From: CAVSMC01 sp963798655
GTDB taxonomy: Bacteria > Pseudomonadota > Gammaproteobacteria > Burkholderiales > Casimicrobiaceae
DNA length: 64,000 bases
Assembly: GCA_963798655.1 (NCBI GenBank)
Contig: CAWCUH010000001.1
Span: 248,001 to 312,000, forward strand
Reading direction: 5' to 3'
Shown here: one piece after another, positions 1 to 8,298 of the stretch
How positions within the stretch are numbered: position 1 is the stretch's first letter
Layout of the letters: each line of letters begins with the position of its first letter
Made by a program: the position numbers and the translations under genes
Notes under the pieces: generated by a model
Seen by the model: the letters and a program-made list of their open reading frames with translations, nothing else
Database searches by the model: none
Told to the model about the DNA's origin: nothing

Positions 1-461
1 CTTCGGACAAGCCGAGAAAGCGAACCTTGCCCGCGCGCACGAGCTCGCCCATTGCGCCGACGGTGTCCTCGATCGGCGTCTGCGGATCGACGCGATGCTG
101 GTAGTAGAGGTCGATCGTGTCGACGCCGAGACGCGCGAGGCTCGACTCGCACGCCTGTCGAACGTACTCCGGCCTGCCGTTCACGCCCTTGAACGATCCG
201 TCCGGGTTGCGCATGTTGCCGAACTTCGTCGCGATAGACGCTCTCGCGCCGGCCGCGGAGCGCGCGTCCGATGAGCTCCTCGTTGCGGCCGCCGCCGTAC
301 ATGTCGGCGGTGTCGACGAACGTGATTCCGATGTCGATCGCGCGGTGGATCGTCGCGATCGCCTCGGCCTCGTCGCGGCCGCCATAGAAGTCCGACATAC
401 CCATACAGCCGAGGCCCATTGCAGACACGCGGAGCCGTTGACCGAGCATTCTCGTTTTCAT
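1..461 (-). CDS. Aldo/keto reductase (partial, frame broken)
   Basis: Reads from ATG at 461 as an aldo/keto reductase: an N-terminal MGLGCMGMS motif, then FVDTADMYGGGRNEELIGRA, which holds the family's catalytic Asp and Tyr. The frame breaks near 233-236. Upstream frame ends in RRESV; the homologous continuation (IATKFGNMRNPDGSFKG, then DTIDLYYQHRVDP) lies in another frame and runs to the window edge, so the C-terminal half is missing. These enzymes are NADPH-dependent carbonyl reductases with a TIM-barrel fold; the MGM(S) N-terminus resembles the YakC/AKR13-like subgroup. The gene lies downstream of DoxX on the same strand. The break is either a 1-2 base assembly error or a true mutation; the conserved sequence on both sides favours an error. 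Confidence 0.85.
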   Translation of the reverse strand, partial: MKTRMLGQRLRVSAMGLGCMGMSDFYGGRDEAEAIATIHRAIDIGITFVDTADMYGGGRNEELIGRALRGRRESVYRDEVRQHAQPGRIVQGRERQAGVRSTGVRVEPRASRRRHDRPLLPASRRSADADRGHRRRNGRARARGQGSLSRLVR

Positions 462-536
462 CGTCGACCTCGCTGGCGTCGCCGGAACCGGCGAGCTACG
501 ATTCGGCAGCAGCGAACGCGCAAGGTTCGCACGCGC

Positions 537-929
537 TCATTTGCCGCGCCACCAGCGATCGACGCTCCAGGGACCCCCGCCCGCGGCGAAGAGATACAGG
601 AACACGAACGAGTAGAGCGCGGCCAGCTCGCCGCGGTTGACGATCGGCCAGAAATCGACCGGCGCGTGCGCGATGAAGTACGCGAACGCCATCAGCCCCG
701 AAAGCACGAACGCGACCGGCCGCGTGAACAATCCGATCAGCAGGAGGAACCCGCCGACGAGCTCGAGCGCGCCGGCGAAGCCGCTGAGCGACCACAGCAC
801 CGACGGCGTCGAGCGCGGAACCGGGAAGCCGAGCCACTTCTGCGCCCCGTGCGCCATGAACAGGAAGCCGGAGACGATCCGCAGCACGCTCAGGAGCCGC
901 GGCGCCCAGTGATCGAGCGACAAGCGCAT
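537..929 (-). CDS. DoxX family membrane protein
   Basis: A 130-residue protein with four predicted membrane helices. It matches the DoxX family by the RIVSGFLFMAHGAQKWLGFP segment near residues 17-36 and the ELVGGFLLLIGLFTRP segment near residues 56-71. DoxX proteins are small inner-membrane proteins linked to quinone or thiol redox functions; most members have no defined reaction. It begins 15 bases after the stop of the TPR/HEAT gene and is followed by the aldo/keto reductase, so the three may be cotranscribed. No strong ribosome binding site is visible before ATG 929. The family call is secure, the function is not. Confidence 0.9.
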   Translation of the reverse strand: MRLSLDHWAPRLLSVLRIVSGFLFMAHGAQKWLGFPVPRSTPSVLWSLSGFAGALELVGGFLLLIGLFTRPVAFVLSGLMAFAYFIAHAPVDFWPIVNRGELAALYSFVFLYLFAAGGGPWSVDRWWRGK

Positions 930-944
930 TGGATCGAGCCGCAG

Positions 945-1592
945 TCAGACGGTGTGACCGCGGCGCTCCTTCACCAGCTGCTCGATCAGCTCCATGTTCC
1001 TTCGAACGCCCTGCAGGTTCGGGTTGACGTCGAGCGCGCGGCGTGAATACTCGAGCGCGCGATCGTAGTACTCGAGCTTGACGTAGATCAGCACATAACC
1101 GGACAGCGCGCCGAAGTGGTACGGGTTGCGCTTCATCACCTCGTCGCAGTCGGCGAGCGAACGGCGCATGTCGCCGACGAGATAGTACAGCGTCGCGCGC
1201 TTGTTCCATCCTTCGGCGAACTCCGGCTTGCGCTCGATGACCTGGCTGAACGTGGCGATCGCGTCGCGCAGCTCGCCGGCGTTCATCTGCTCGATGCCGG
1301 CCTGGTAGAGCTTGTCGATCTCCGTGTCGCCGGAGCGCGCCCAGATGTCCCACAGCGCGTGCTCGGCCCGCTCGCGCGTCTCGTCGTCGGGATCGCGCAG
1401 CGTACGCACGAGGAGCTTCACGTCGTCCATCGTGCCGACGTCGCCGAGGCGGCTCGCGGCGTCGCGGCGCGCCTGCGCGTCGTCGTTCGCGAGCGCCTGC
1501 AGCGCCTGGTCGTGGCTCAGTGCAGGCGTATCCGCCTCCGCGGCGCAGACGGCCATCAGCAACGAGATCGCGATCGCGACCGCCGTACGCAT
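945..1592 (-). CDS. Exported HEAT/TPR repeat protein
   Basis: A 215-residue protein with an N-terminal signal peptide (residues 1-21, ending CAAEA). A HEAT-like stretch at about 25-80 (ALANDDAQARRDAASRLGDV, then TLRDPDDETRERAEHALWDI) is followed by TPR units at about 88-200 (AGELRDAIATFSQVIERKP, RRALDVNPNLQGVRRNMELI). I chose ATG 1592 because GGGAGG lies 6 bases upstream and the signal peptide starts there; longer versions of the frame run antisense through the protease gene. Such proteins are usually periplasmic scaffolds. It heads a possible operon with DoxX. No enzymatic role can be assigned. Confidence 0.85.
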   Translation of the reverse strand: MRTAVAIAISLLMAVCAAEADTPALSHDQALQALANDDAQARRDAASRLGDVGTMDDVKLLVRTLRDPDDETRERAEHALWDIWARSGDTEIDKLYQAGIEQMNAGELRDAIATFSQVIERKPEFAEGWNKRATLYYLVGDMRRSLADCDEVMKRNPYHFGALSGYVLIYVKLEYYDRALEYSRRALDVNPNLQGVRRNMELIEQLVKERRGHTV

Positions 1593-1763
1593 GCGTTGCC
1601 TCCCGTGCCGCGTAAACACCCGTACGGCTGCATCCTTCCACCGTTCGCGCGGCTGCGCAAGGCGCGAGCCGCACGATTGCGGGTAAACTGCGCTCCGCCC
1701 GCTCGGCGTCGATGCACGCAGGCGGCGTTCGCACGCAATCCGGCACCGTTCGGAACAGTCTCG

Positions 1764-4151
1764 ATGGTCGATCGCAGTGTCGTATTCGCCGCGCTCGCGT
1801 GCGCGGCCTTCGCCATGCCGTTGCACGCGAAATCGACGCCGGTGGCCGAAGGCGCGCGCGTCATCGTCAAGTACAAGGCAGGCTCGACGCTGCTCGCGAA
1901 GTCGGCGATGCCGGTGCAGGCGCGCCACGCGCTGCAGACGCAAGCACTCGCGATGCGCACCGGCCTTGCGCTTCGCGCCGGCGCGGGCGTCGGCGAGCGT
2001 TCGCACGTCGTCGTCGCGGACGGCATGACGTCCGACGAGCTCGCGCGACGCCTTGCCGCCGAAACCGACATCGAATACGCGGTGCCCGATGGCGTCCGTC
2101 ATGCGAACGGCGCGCCGAACGATCCGCTGTACTTCGCGGGGCCGCCCCTCGGCGCCGGCGCCGGCGGACCGTCGGCCGGTCAGTGGTATCTGCGCGCGCC
2201 GGCTGGCGAGGTGCAGGCGGCGATCGACGTCGTGCCGGCGTGGGACTCGACCATCGGCGCGAACATCGTCGTCGGCGTCATCGACACCGGCGTGCGGTTG
2301 GACCATCCCGACTTGCAGGGGCAACTGCTGCCGGGCTACGACATGACGAGCGATCCGGTGCGCGCGAACGACGGCGACGGCCGCGACGGCGACGCATCGG
2401 ACCCGGGCGACTGGATCACGGGCGACGACCTGCAGCAGCCGGGGACGCTGCACGGGTGTGCTCCGGCCGGGCGCGACAGCTCGTGGCACGGCACGCAGAC
2501 GAGCGCGCTGATCGGCGCGCTGACGAACAACGGCGTCGGCATGGCGGGTGTCGCACCCGGCGTGCGGCTGCTGCCGGTACGCGTGCTCGGCAAGTGCGGC
2601 GGCTTCGATTCGGACATCATCGCCGGCATGCTGTGGGCGGCGGGCCTTGACGTTCCGGGCGTGCCGCGCAATCCGAACCCCGCGCGCGTGCTGAACCTGA
2701 GCCTTGGCGGCGATTCGCCGTGCACCGGTGCGTACATCGACGCCGTCGCGCAGATCAGCGCGGCCGGCGCGGTGGTCGTCGCATCGGCGGGCAACAGCGT
2801 CGGGCACGCGGTCGGCGTCCCGGCGAACTGTCCGGGCGTGGTCGCCGTCGCCGGCTTGCGCCACGCCGGCACGAAGGTCGGCTTCTCCGATCTCGGGCCC
2901 GATGTCGCGATCAGCGCGCCGGCGGGCAACTGCGTGAACACGGGACCCGGCGATCCCTGTCTCTATCCGATCCTCACCGCCACCAACCGCGGCACGACGG
3001 TCCCGATAGCGGACACCGACGGCGGATCGAGCTACAGCGACAGCTTCCATATCTCCGTCGGCACGAGCTTTTCCGCGCCGCTCGTCGCCGCAACAGCGGC
3101 ACTGATGATGTCGGCGCAACCGTCGCTCACCGCGGCGCAGGTGCGCGCATTGCTGCAGTCGAGCGCACGTCCGTTTCCGACGACCGGCGGCGACAACGGC
3201 GACGGAACGCCGGTGCTGCAGTGCGCGGCGCCGCGACCGATCGGTACGCCCCAAGTCGATCAGGCGCAGTGCTATTGCACGACGTCGACGTGCGGCGCCG
3301 GCATGCTGGACGCGGGGGCCGCGGTGCTGGCCGCGAAAGCGATCGCATCGCCGAACTACACCGGATTGTTCTGGAACGCGCCGGCGAATTCGGAATCGGG
3401 TTGGGGCATCAATTTCGCGCACCAGGGCGACGCCATCTACGCGACGTGGTTCACCTACGATACGAGCGGCAAGGCGTGGTGGCTGTCGATGCTCGCGTCG
3501 CGCACCGCGCCGGACGGCAACGCGTACGGCGGCACGATCTACGCGGACAGCGGTCCGCCGTTCAGCGATTTCGCCGGCGTCGCGTCGGCAACGGCCGTCG
3601 GCCGCGGCACGCTCACGTTCACCCATGTCGACAACGGCACGTTCGCTTACACGGTGAACGGCGTATCGCAGGCAAAGGCGATCACGCGCATCAACCTCGG
3701 CACCGGAGCGCCGGCAACGTGCTTCTACAGCCCGGTCACACCGAATCTCGTCGGCGCGAAGAACTACCAGGATCTGTGGTGGGTGCCGCAGGGAGCCGAG
3801 AATGGCTGGGGCATCAACTTCGCGCAGCAGGGCGACACGATCTTCGCCACCTGGTACACGTATGACGTCGACCGCTCGCCGCTGTGGCTCACGGCGCTCG
3901 TGCAGCGGCAGGCCGACACGAACGTGTTCAGCGGGCCGATCTACCGCACGTCCGGTGCCCGCTTCGACGCGTACGACGCGCGCAGCGTGGCGACCACGGA
4001 GGTCGGCAGCGCGAAGTTCACGTTCGCCGACGGCGATCACGCGACGTTCGCGTACACGGTGCGGTACGCGCCGCTGCCGGCGCCGGTATCGCAGACGAAG
4101 GAGCTGACCCGCTTCCAGCTCGCCGCGACCGGCGGCGTCGTTTGCCAGTAA
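1764..4151 (+). CDS. Secreted S8 (subtilisin-like) serine peptidase with duplicated C-terminal domain
   Basis: A 795-residue exported protease. A signal peptide covers residues 1-22 (FAMPLHAKS). A propeptide follows, ending around IEYAVPDGVRHANGAPNDP. The catalytic triad is visible: Asp174 in VVGVIDTGV, His242 in SSWHGTQTS and Ser435 in VGTSFSAP; Asn344 in ASAGNS is the oxyanion-hole position. Cysteines are frequent, so disulfides in an extracytoplasmic setting are likely. After the protease domain come two related modules, at about 531-645 and 666-790, each carrying GWGINFAxQGDxIxATWxTYD. This module is common on secreted proteins of beta- and gammaproteobacteria. Likely role: extracellular protein degradation. 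The real start is taken at ATG 1764 because the upstream frame is the shadow of the neighbouring gene. Confidence 0.93.
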   Translation: MVDRSVVFAALACAAFAMPLHAKSTPVAEGARVIVKYKAGSTLLAKSAMPVQARHALQTQALAMRTGLALRAGAGVGERSHVVVADGMTSDELARRLAAETDIEYAVPDGVRHANGAPNDPLYFAGPPLGAGAGGPSAGQWYLRAPAGEVQAAIDVVPAWDSTIGANIVVGVIDTGVRLDHPDLQGQLLPGYDMTSDPVRANDGDGRDGDASDPGDWITGDDLQQPGTLHGCAPAGRDSSWHGTQTSALIGALTNNGVGMAGVAPGVRLLPVRVLGKCGGFDSDIIAGMLWAAGLDVPGVPRNPNPARVLNLSLGGDSPCTGAYIDAVAQISAAGAVVVASAGNSVGHAVGVPANCPGVVAVAGLRHAGTKVGFSDLGPDVAISAPAGNCVNTGPGDPCLYPILTATNRGTTVPIADTDGGSSYSDSFHISVGTSFSAPLVAATAALMMSAQPSLTAAQVRALLQSSARPFPTTGGDNGDGTPVLQCAAPRPIGTPQVDQAQCYCTTSTCGAGMLDAGAAVLAAKAIASPNYTGLFWNAPANSESGWGINFAHQGDAIYATWFTYDTSGKAWWLSMLASRTAPDGNAYGGTIYADSGPPFSDFAGVASATAVGRGTLTFTHVDNGTFAYTVNGVSQAKAITRINLGTGAPATCFYSPVTPNLVGAKNYQDLWWVPQGAENGWGINFAQQGDTIFATWYTYDVDRSPLWLTALVQRQADTNVFSGPIYRTSGARFDAYDARSVATTEVGSAKFTFADGDHATFAYTVRYAPLPAPVSQTKELTRFQLAATGGVVCQ

Positions 4152-4217
4152 TCGCCGAGCGTCGCGAACCTCGACCCGCTTCCAGCCGAGCGCGGCAGCC
4201 GTTTATCATCACGCCCC

Positions 4218-5987
4218 ATGCCGCCTGCGCCGCCGGTCTTCGTCAGCTACTCGCGCAAGGACTATTACTTCGCCGAGTCGCTGACGTTCCACCTGCTGCA
4301 GTCCGGCGTCCAGGCATGGATGGACGTCAAGGACCTGATTCCGGGCGGAGATTGGGAGCGCGATCTCGACAGCGCGCTTGATTCGGCGTCGGCGCTGGTG
4401 CTCGTCGTCTCGCCGAGCGCAATGGCGTCGGAGCGCGTTCGCGCCGAGTGGCAGCGCGCGCTCGCCCGCGGTTGTCGAATCGTTCTCGCGCAGTTTCGCA
4501 CCGCGACGATTCCTCCGGAGCTCGCCGCATGCGAGACGGCCGACTTTCGAGGCCGTTTCGCGCCTTCGTTGCGCGTGTTGACGTCGTACCTGGCTACGAA
4601 CGCGCCGCGCGCGGCGACGAAGCCCGCCGCGAAAGCGCTGTTGCCGCTGCCGCCGTGGGTGTTGGCGATGACGCTCGCGCTCGCCATCCCGACGATCGGA
4701 TATTTCCTCGGCGCAACCTGGGAGATGCCGCCGGACAGCGACTACCGCACGCTGACGTTGATCGCCGCACCGTTCGGCGCGCTCGCGCTGGTGTGGTTCT
4801 TTTGCGTTGCGTTCGTGCGCCGGCGCATGGGGATGACGCGACTTCTATTGTGCCTCGCCTGTCTCGCCGTCGTTTTCGCGTTGCCGGCGTTGGCGCATTC
4901 CGTTCCTGCGCTGTCGGTGCTCGCAACGCCGGATGTCGCCGCAAGATTCGACCGGCATCTGGCGCTCGGCCTCGTCTTTCTTGCCGTGCCGATCGCGGGG
5001 CTCGGCGTGCTGCTGCTCGTGCGTCCCGAGGATCTCCTGCGCTGGACGCCCACCGGACGCGCGTGGCTCGCGTACCGGATCGGCAACGTCGCGGGCGCGG
5101 CTTTCGTGCGCGCCGAGCTCGCGTCGCGATTCGCGCAAGTCGGTCCGTTCGAGCTCGTGCACGATCCGGTCGATGCGCCGATGGCACAGCGGTTGCGCGA
5201 GCAACTCACCGCGCTCGGAAATCGCGAGGCGGCACCGGCCGCGGCGTCTTCGATCCGCGTGCTGCTGCTCACCAACCGCACGCAGCTGCCGTTCATCGAA
5301 GCGCATACGGCTCGCCTGCAGCGCGACGTGCTGACCGTCATCGGCAGCGGCATCGACGTTGCGCCGGTCCTCGACTGGCTTTGGCGCCGCCAGTGGGTCG
5401 ATTTCCGCCGCTGGGACGTCCGCCGCGGCGATCGTGCCCGCGCCCTGCCGCAGGTACCGGAAGCCGTCACGCAGACGCGGCTGCCGGCGCCGGTCGCGCG
5501 GGTCCATCACGTGCTGTGCGCGGTTGCCGCGCTCGTGTTCACCGTCGCGGGCGCCGTCTCGCCGGACGAGAATGCGCAATCGTCGGACGATCTCGCGCGT
5601 CAGTATCTCGGCGTGGCGACGTTCGCCGTATCGGTCGCATGGGCGCTGATCGCGCACTGGATGGTGAAGCGCAGCCGCACCGGCGCGGCGCTATTGCGCG
5701 TGGGCACCGGCGCTGCCGTGGCGACGGCGGTCGTCCTGGCGATCGACATGGCGGTGCTGCCGAACGAGAAATTCTCGCTCGGCGGCATGGCCGTCGCCGT
5801 GGCGCTGCTCGCAATGGGCTGCGCTTGGCTTCTCCGCGCGCGGCACGCCGCCGAATTCTGGCTGCCGCAGGAGAAGCTCACGAAGGCGCTGGCGCGAAGC
5901 GCGCTGGGCCGATACCGCGACTGGAACACGTTGCTCTGGGTTTTCGCCTACGCGTTCGTGTTCATGGCGATCTTCGGCTTCGCGTAG
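4218..5987 (+). CDS. TIR-domain polytopic membrane protein
   Basis: 589 residues. An N-terminal TIR domain (about 5-130) shows the box 1 sequence VFVSYSRKDYYFAESL and AWMDVKDLIPGGDWE. The acidic residue equivalent to the NADase glutamate is Glu77 in SERVRAEWQRAL; the usual Trp of SxW is replaced by Arg73. The rest carries about nine hydrophobic segments: four at about 145-270, then a soluble stretch of about 160 residues, then about five at 430-589. TIR domains either cleave NAD or mediate assembly, and many bacterial ones act in phage defence. I see no partner gene of a known TIR system (no SLOG-type ThsA effector). The gene stands alone between the subtilase and an opposite-strand small gene. 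Confidence 0.85.
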   Translation: MPPAPPVFVSYSRKDYYFAESLTFHLLQSGVQAWMDVKDLIPGGDWERDLDSALDSASALVLVVSPSAMASERVRAEWQRALARGCRIVLAQFRTATIPPELAACETADFRGRFAPSLRVLTSYLATNAPRAATKPAAKALLPLPPWVLAMTLALAIPTIGYFLGATWEMPPDSDYRTLTLIAAPFGALALVWFFCVAFVRRRMGMTRLLLCLACLAVVFALPALAHSVPALSVLATPDVAARFDRHLALGLVFLAVPIAGLGVLLLVRPEDLLRWTPTGRAWLAYRIGNVAGAAFVRAELASRFAQVGPFELVHDPVDAPMAQRLREQLTALGNREAAPAAASSIRVLLLTNRTQLPFIEAHTARLQRDVLTVIGSGIDVAPVLDWLWRRQWVDFRRWDVRRGDRARALPQVPEAVTQTRLPAPVARVHHVLCAVAALVFTVAGAVSPDENAQSSDDLARQYLGVATFAVSVAWALIAHWMVKRSRTGAALLRVGTGAAVATAVVLAIDMAVLPNEKFSLGGMAVAVALLAMGCAWLLRARHAAEFWLPQEKLTKALARSALGRYRDWNTLLWVFAYAFVFMAIFGFA

Positions 5988-6037
5988 GTCGGACTGCCCG
6001 CCGGGGCCGGCGTGCGTCCGGCGCGCGCGCTAACCGA

Positions 6038-6346
6038 TCACTTGAACGGGCTTGGCTTGTGCCGGTCGAGCCAGTCGCTCACCGGCTTCGACATGTTGCC
6101 TGCGAGGAACCACGCCGCCTCGAACGCGAACAGCGAAAACTTCTCGCCGCGTATCCTTCCGAACTGCGCGGCCATGTTCGCTTCGGGCTCGTCCGATACG
6201 AACGCGATTGCGCTCGTATGCTCGCCGAAGCCCATCAACGTGTAATCGTTCTTCGACAGCGCAGCGGCCGTATTCTTCGCTTCGGCCACCAACTGGTTGC
6301 TGTCCTTCAACGACGAGTAGAACATCTGGACGACGTACAGGCGCAC
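6038..6346 (-). CDS. Small hypothetical protein
   Basis: A 102-residue soluble protein that I do not recognise. I placed the start at GTG 6346 because GGAGG lies 7 bases upstream and the sequence before it is low-quality arginine-rich read-through. Visible features are the N-terminus VRLYVVQMFYSSLKD, a Lys/Ala-rich middle and a C-terminus ending DWLDRHKPSPFK. No signal peptide or membrane helix is evident. It is convergent with the TIR gene, ending about 50 bases from its stop, and divergent from the flavoprotein gene. Confidence 0.6.
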   Translation of the reverse strand: MRLYVVQMFYSSLKDSNQLVAEAKNTAAALSKNDYTLMGFGEHTSAIAFVSDEPEANMAAQFGRIRGEKFSLFAFEAAWFLAGNMSKPVSDWLDRHKPSPFK

Positions 6347-6476
6347 GTGGAATTCCTCCCCGGGAAAGTCGCGGCCGAGCCGCCATCGTCGAGCGTGACC
6401 GAGATGACGCGCACGGTCAAGCGGGCGCAGCGGCGTCGCCGCGACGCTCGCTCGGCCGAAGGGCATCGCTAGCCTC

Positions 6477-7682
6477 GTGCGCTACGACGTCGTCGTCGTC
6501 GGCGCCGGCGCAGCCGGCATGATGTGCGCGGCGCAAGCCGGCCGTCGCGGCCGCCGCGTGCTGTTGATCGAGCACGCCGCCAAGGTTGGCGAGCGTATCC
6601 GCATCTCAGGGGGCGGCCGCTGCAATTTCACCAACGTCGGCGCCGGCGCCGCGAACTACCTGTCGCGCAATCCGGATTTCTGCCGCTCGGCGCTTGCGCG
6701 CTACACGGCGCGCGACTTCATCGAATGGGTCGAAGCGCGCGGTATCGCGTACCACGAGAAGACGCTCGGCCAGCTCTTCTGCGACGGCCCGTCGCGGCAG
6801 GTGATCGATCTGCTGCTCGACGCGGTCGACGACGCCGGCGTGCAATGGGCGCATCCGTGCAGCGTGCAGCGCGTCGTCGCGCTCGACGCCGTCGGCGACC
6901 GCTTCGCGCTCGAAACGGAACGCGGCACGTTTCGCTGCGCATCGCTCGTCGTCGCGACCGGCGGACTCGCGGTGCCGAAGCTCGGCGCGACGCCTTTCGG
7001 CTACCGGCTCGCCGAGCAGTTCGGATTGCGCGTCGTGCCGCCGAAGCCCGCGCTCGTTCCGCTCGCGCTGCCACCGCAGACGCTCACGACGCTCGCGCCG
7101 ACCTCCGGCGTGTCCTTCGATGCGGAAGTGCAGCTCGGCAGCACGCGTTTTCGCGAAAAGGTGCTGGTGACGCATCGCGGACTGTCCGGGCCGGCGATCC
7201 TGCAAATCTCGAGCTACTGGCAAATGCGCAACGATTCGCCTGCATCGAGGGACGATCACGACGTGATCATCGACCTCTTTCCCGATGACGACGCGGCTGC
7301 ATGGCTCGCGCAGCACGCGCGCTCGCGCGCGCTGCTCGCGAACGTGCTCGCCGAGCGGCTGCCGAAAAGCTTTGCGCACGGCTGGTGCGCATTGCACGGC
7401 GTCGACAAGCCGATCGCCGAAATGAGTGCTGCCGAGCTTGCCCGCGTCGCGACAACGCTCAATCGCTGGCCGATCGCACCGTCGGGAACGCTCGGCTACG
7501 ACAAGGCCGAGGTGACGCTCGGCGGCATCGACACCGACGAGCTGTCGTCGAGGACGATGGAAGCGCGCCGCGTGGCCGGGCTCTACTTCATCGGCGAGGT
7601 CGTCGACGTCACCGGCTGGCTCGGCGGCTACAACTTCCAGTGGGCATGGTCGTCGGGCTGGGTCGCCGGCCAGTTCGCGTGA
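6477..7682 (+). CDS. BaiN/HI0933-family NAD(P)/FAD-dependent oxidoreductase
   Basis: A 401-residue flavoprotein. The N-terminal dinucleotide-binding motif is VVVVGAGAAGMMCAAQAGRR. It is followed by ISGGGRCNFTN at about residue 43, a signature of the HI0933/YhiN/BaiN family, and the C-terminal motif VTGWLGGYNFQWAWSSGWVAG. The family binds FAD; gut BaiN takes part in bile-acid dehydroxylation, but most members have no known substrate. The start is GTG 6477, the first codon of the Rossmann strand. The gene is monocistronic and divergent from the small gene before it. Confidence 0.9.
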   Translation: MRYDVVVVGAGAAGMMCAAQAGRRGRRVLLIEHAAKVGERIRISGGGRCNFTNVGAGAANYLSRNPDFCRSALARYTARDFIEWVEARGIAYHEKTLGQLFCDGPSRQVIDLLLDAVDDAGVQWAHPCSVQRVVALDAVGDRFALETERGTFRCASLVVATGGLAVPKLGATPFGYRLAEQFGLRVVPPKPALVPLALPPQTLTTLAPTSGVSFDAEVQLGSTRFREKVLVTHRGLSGPAILQISSYWQMRNDSPASRDDHDVIIDLFPDDDAAAWLAQHARSRALLANVLAERLPKSFAHGWCALHGVDKPIAEMSAAELARVATTLNRWPIAPSGTLGYDKAEVTLGGIDTDELSSRTMEARRVAGLYFIGEVVDVTGWLGGYNFQWAWSSGWVAGQFA

Positions 7683-7724
7683 TGCTCTTCGTGCGCGGGC
7701 GCGGGCGACGGCGCTCGGCGCGCG

Positions 7725-8210
7725 CTACTTCTGCAGCGTCGCGTTCTCGACCAGGACCTTGTATGTGTAGCCGGAGCCCAAATCGACGTCGGTGTGCACG
7801 ACGCCCTTGACCAGCACGACGTCGCCGACCTTCGTCTCGTCCTTCGTCGTGACGACGAGGTCGTTCGTGCTGTCGGTGGCCGACCCTGACCCGTCGCGCA
7901 CGTGCAGCCAGTTCTTGTTCATGACCCCCGGCGTGAACTTCACCACCTTGGCGCGAACGACGACGGGCTTGTTCTTGAGCTGACTGCCGCCGCCGACGAT
8001 CTCGGCGACGGTGCGCGCGTCGGCGCCGCTCGCTTTCGGCACCTTGACGTCGGTCACGTCGATCGGCTTCGCCATGCCTTCGTGCATCGCGCCGAGGTCG
8101 CCGGCGGATGGCGAGGGCTTCGCGGCGTCCGCCGCGGTAGCGGTCGCCGAGCCCGTGCTGACGAGCACCGCGGCGACGATTGCGAGAACGAGCTTCATGT
8201 GGGCTTTCAT
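7725..8210 (-). CDS. Periplasmic OB-fold protein
   Basis: 161 residues from ATG 8210, beginning with a signal peptide (MKLVLAIVAAVLVSTGSATA) that leads to a mature region of about 135 residues. The C-terminal 85 residues have the alternating strand pattern of a small bacterial OB-fold: KPVVVRAKVVKFTPGVMNKN, WLHVRDGSG, then VGDVVLVKGVV and YTYKVLVENATL. Proteins of this type are usually labelled nucleic-acid-binding by fold, but they are exported and their ligand is unknown. The start could also be ATG 8198 or the upstream GTG 8237; no convincing ribosome binding site separates them. Confidence 0.75.
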   Translation of the reverse strand: MKAHMKLVLAIVAAVLVSTGSATATAADAAKPSPSAGDLGAMHEGMAKPIDVTDVKVPKASGADARTVAEIVGGGSQLKNKPVVVRAKVVKFTPGVMNKNWLHVRDGSGSATDSTNDLVVTTKDETKVGDVVLVKGVVHTDVDLGSGYTYKVLVENATLQK

Positions 8211-8298
8211 CGGGTTGGATTTCGCAGGAGCCGACACTGTCGCACAGAGCGTGGGCGGAAACTTGACCTAGATCGAACCAAGCTGCGTCGCTGCGCAA

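Noticed and set aside
945..4040. A 1031-residue open frame antisense to the subtilase
   Set aside because: Low-complexity Arg/Ala composition typical of the GC-rich shadow of a real gene; only the last 215 residues (from 1592) are a genuine protein.
4218..5987. Thoeris or other named TIR defence system
   Set aside because: No ThsA, CARF or known effector gene adjoins the TIR gene, so no named system can be claimed.
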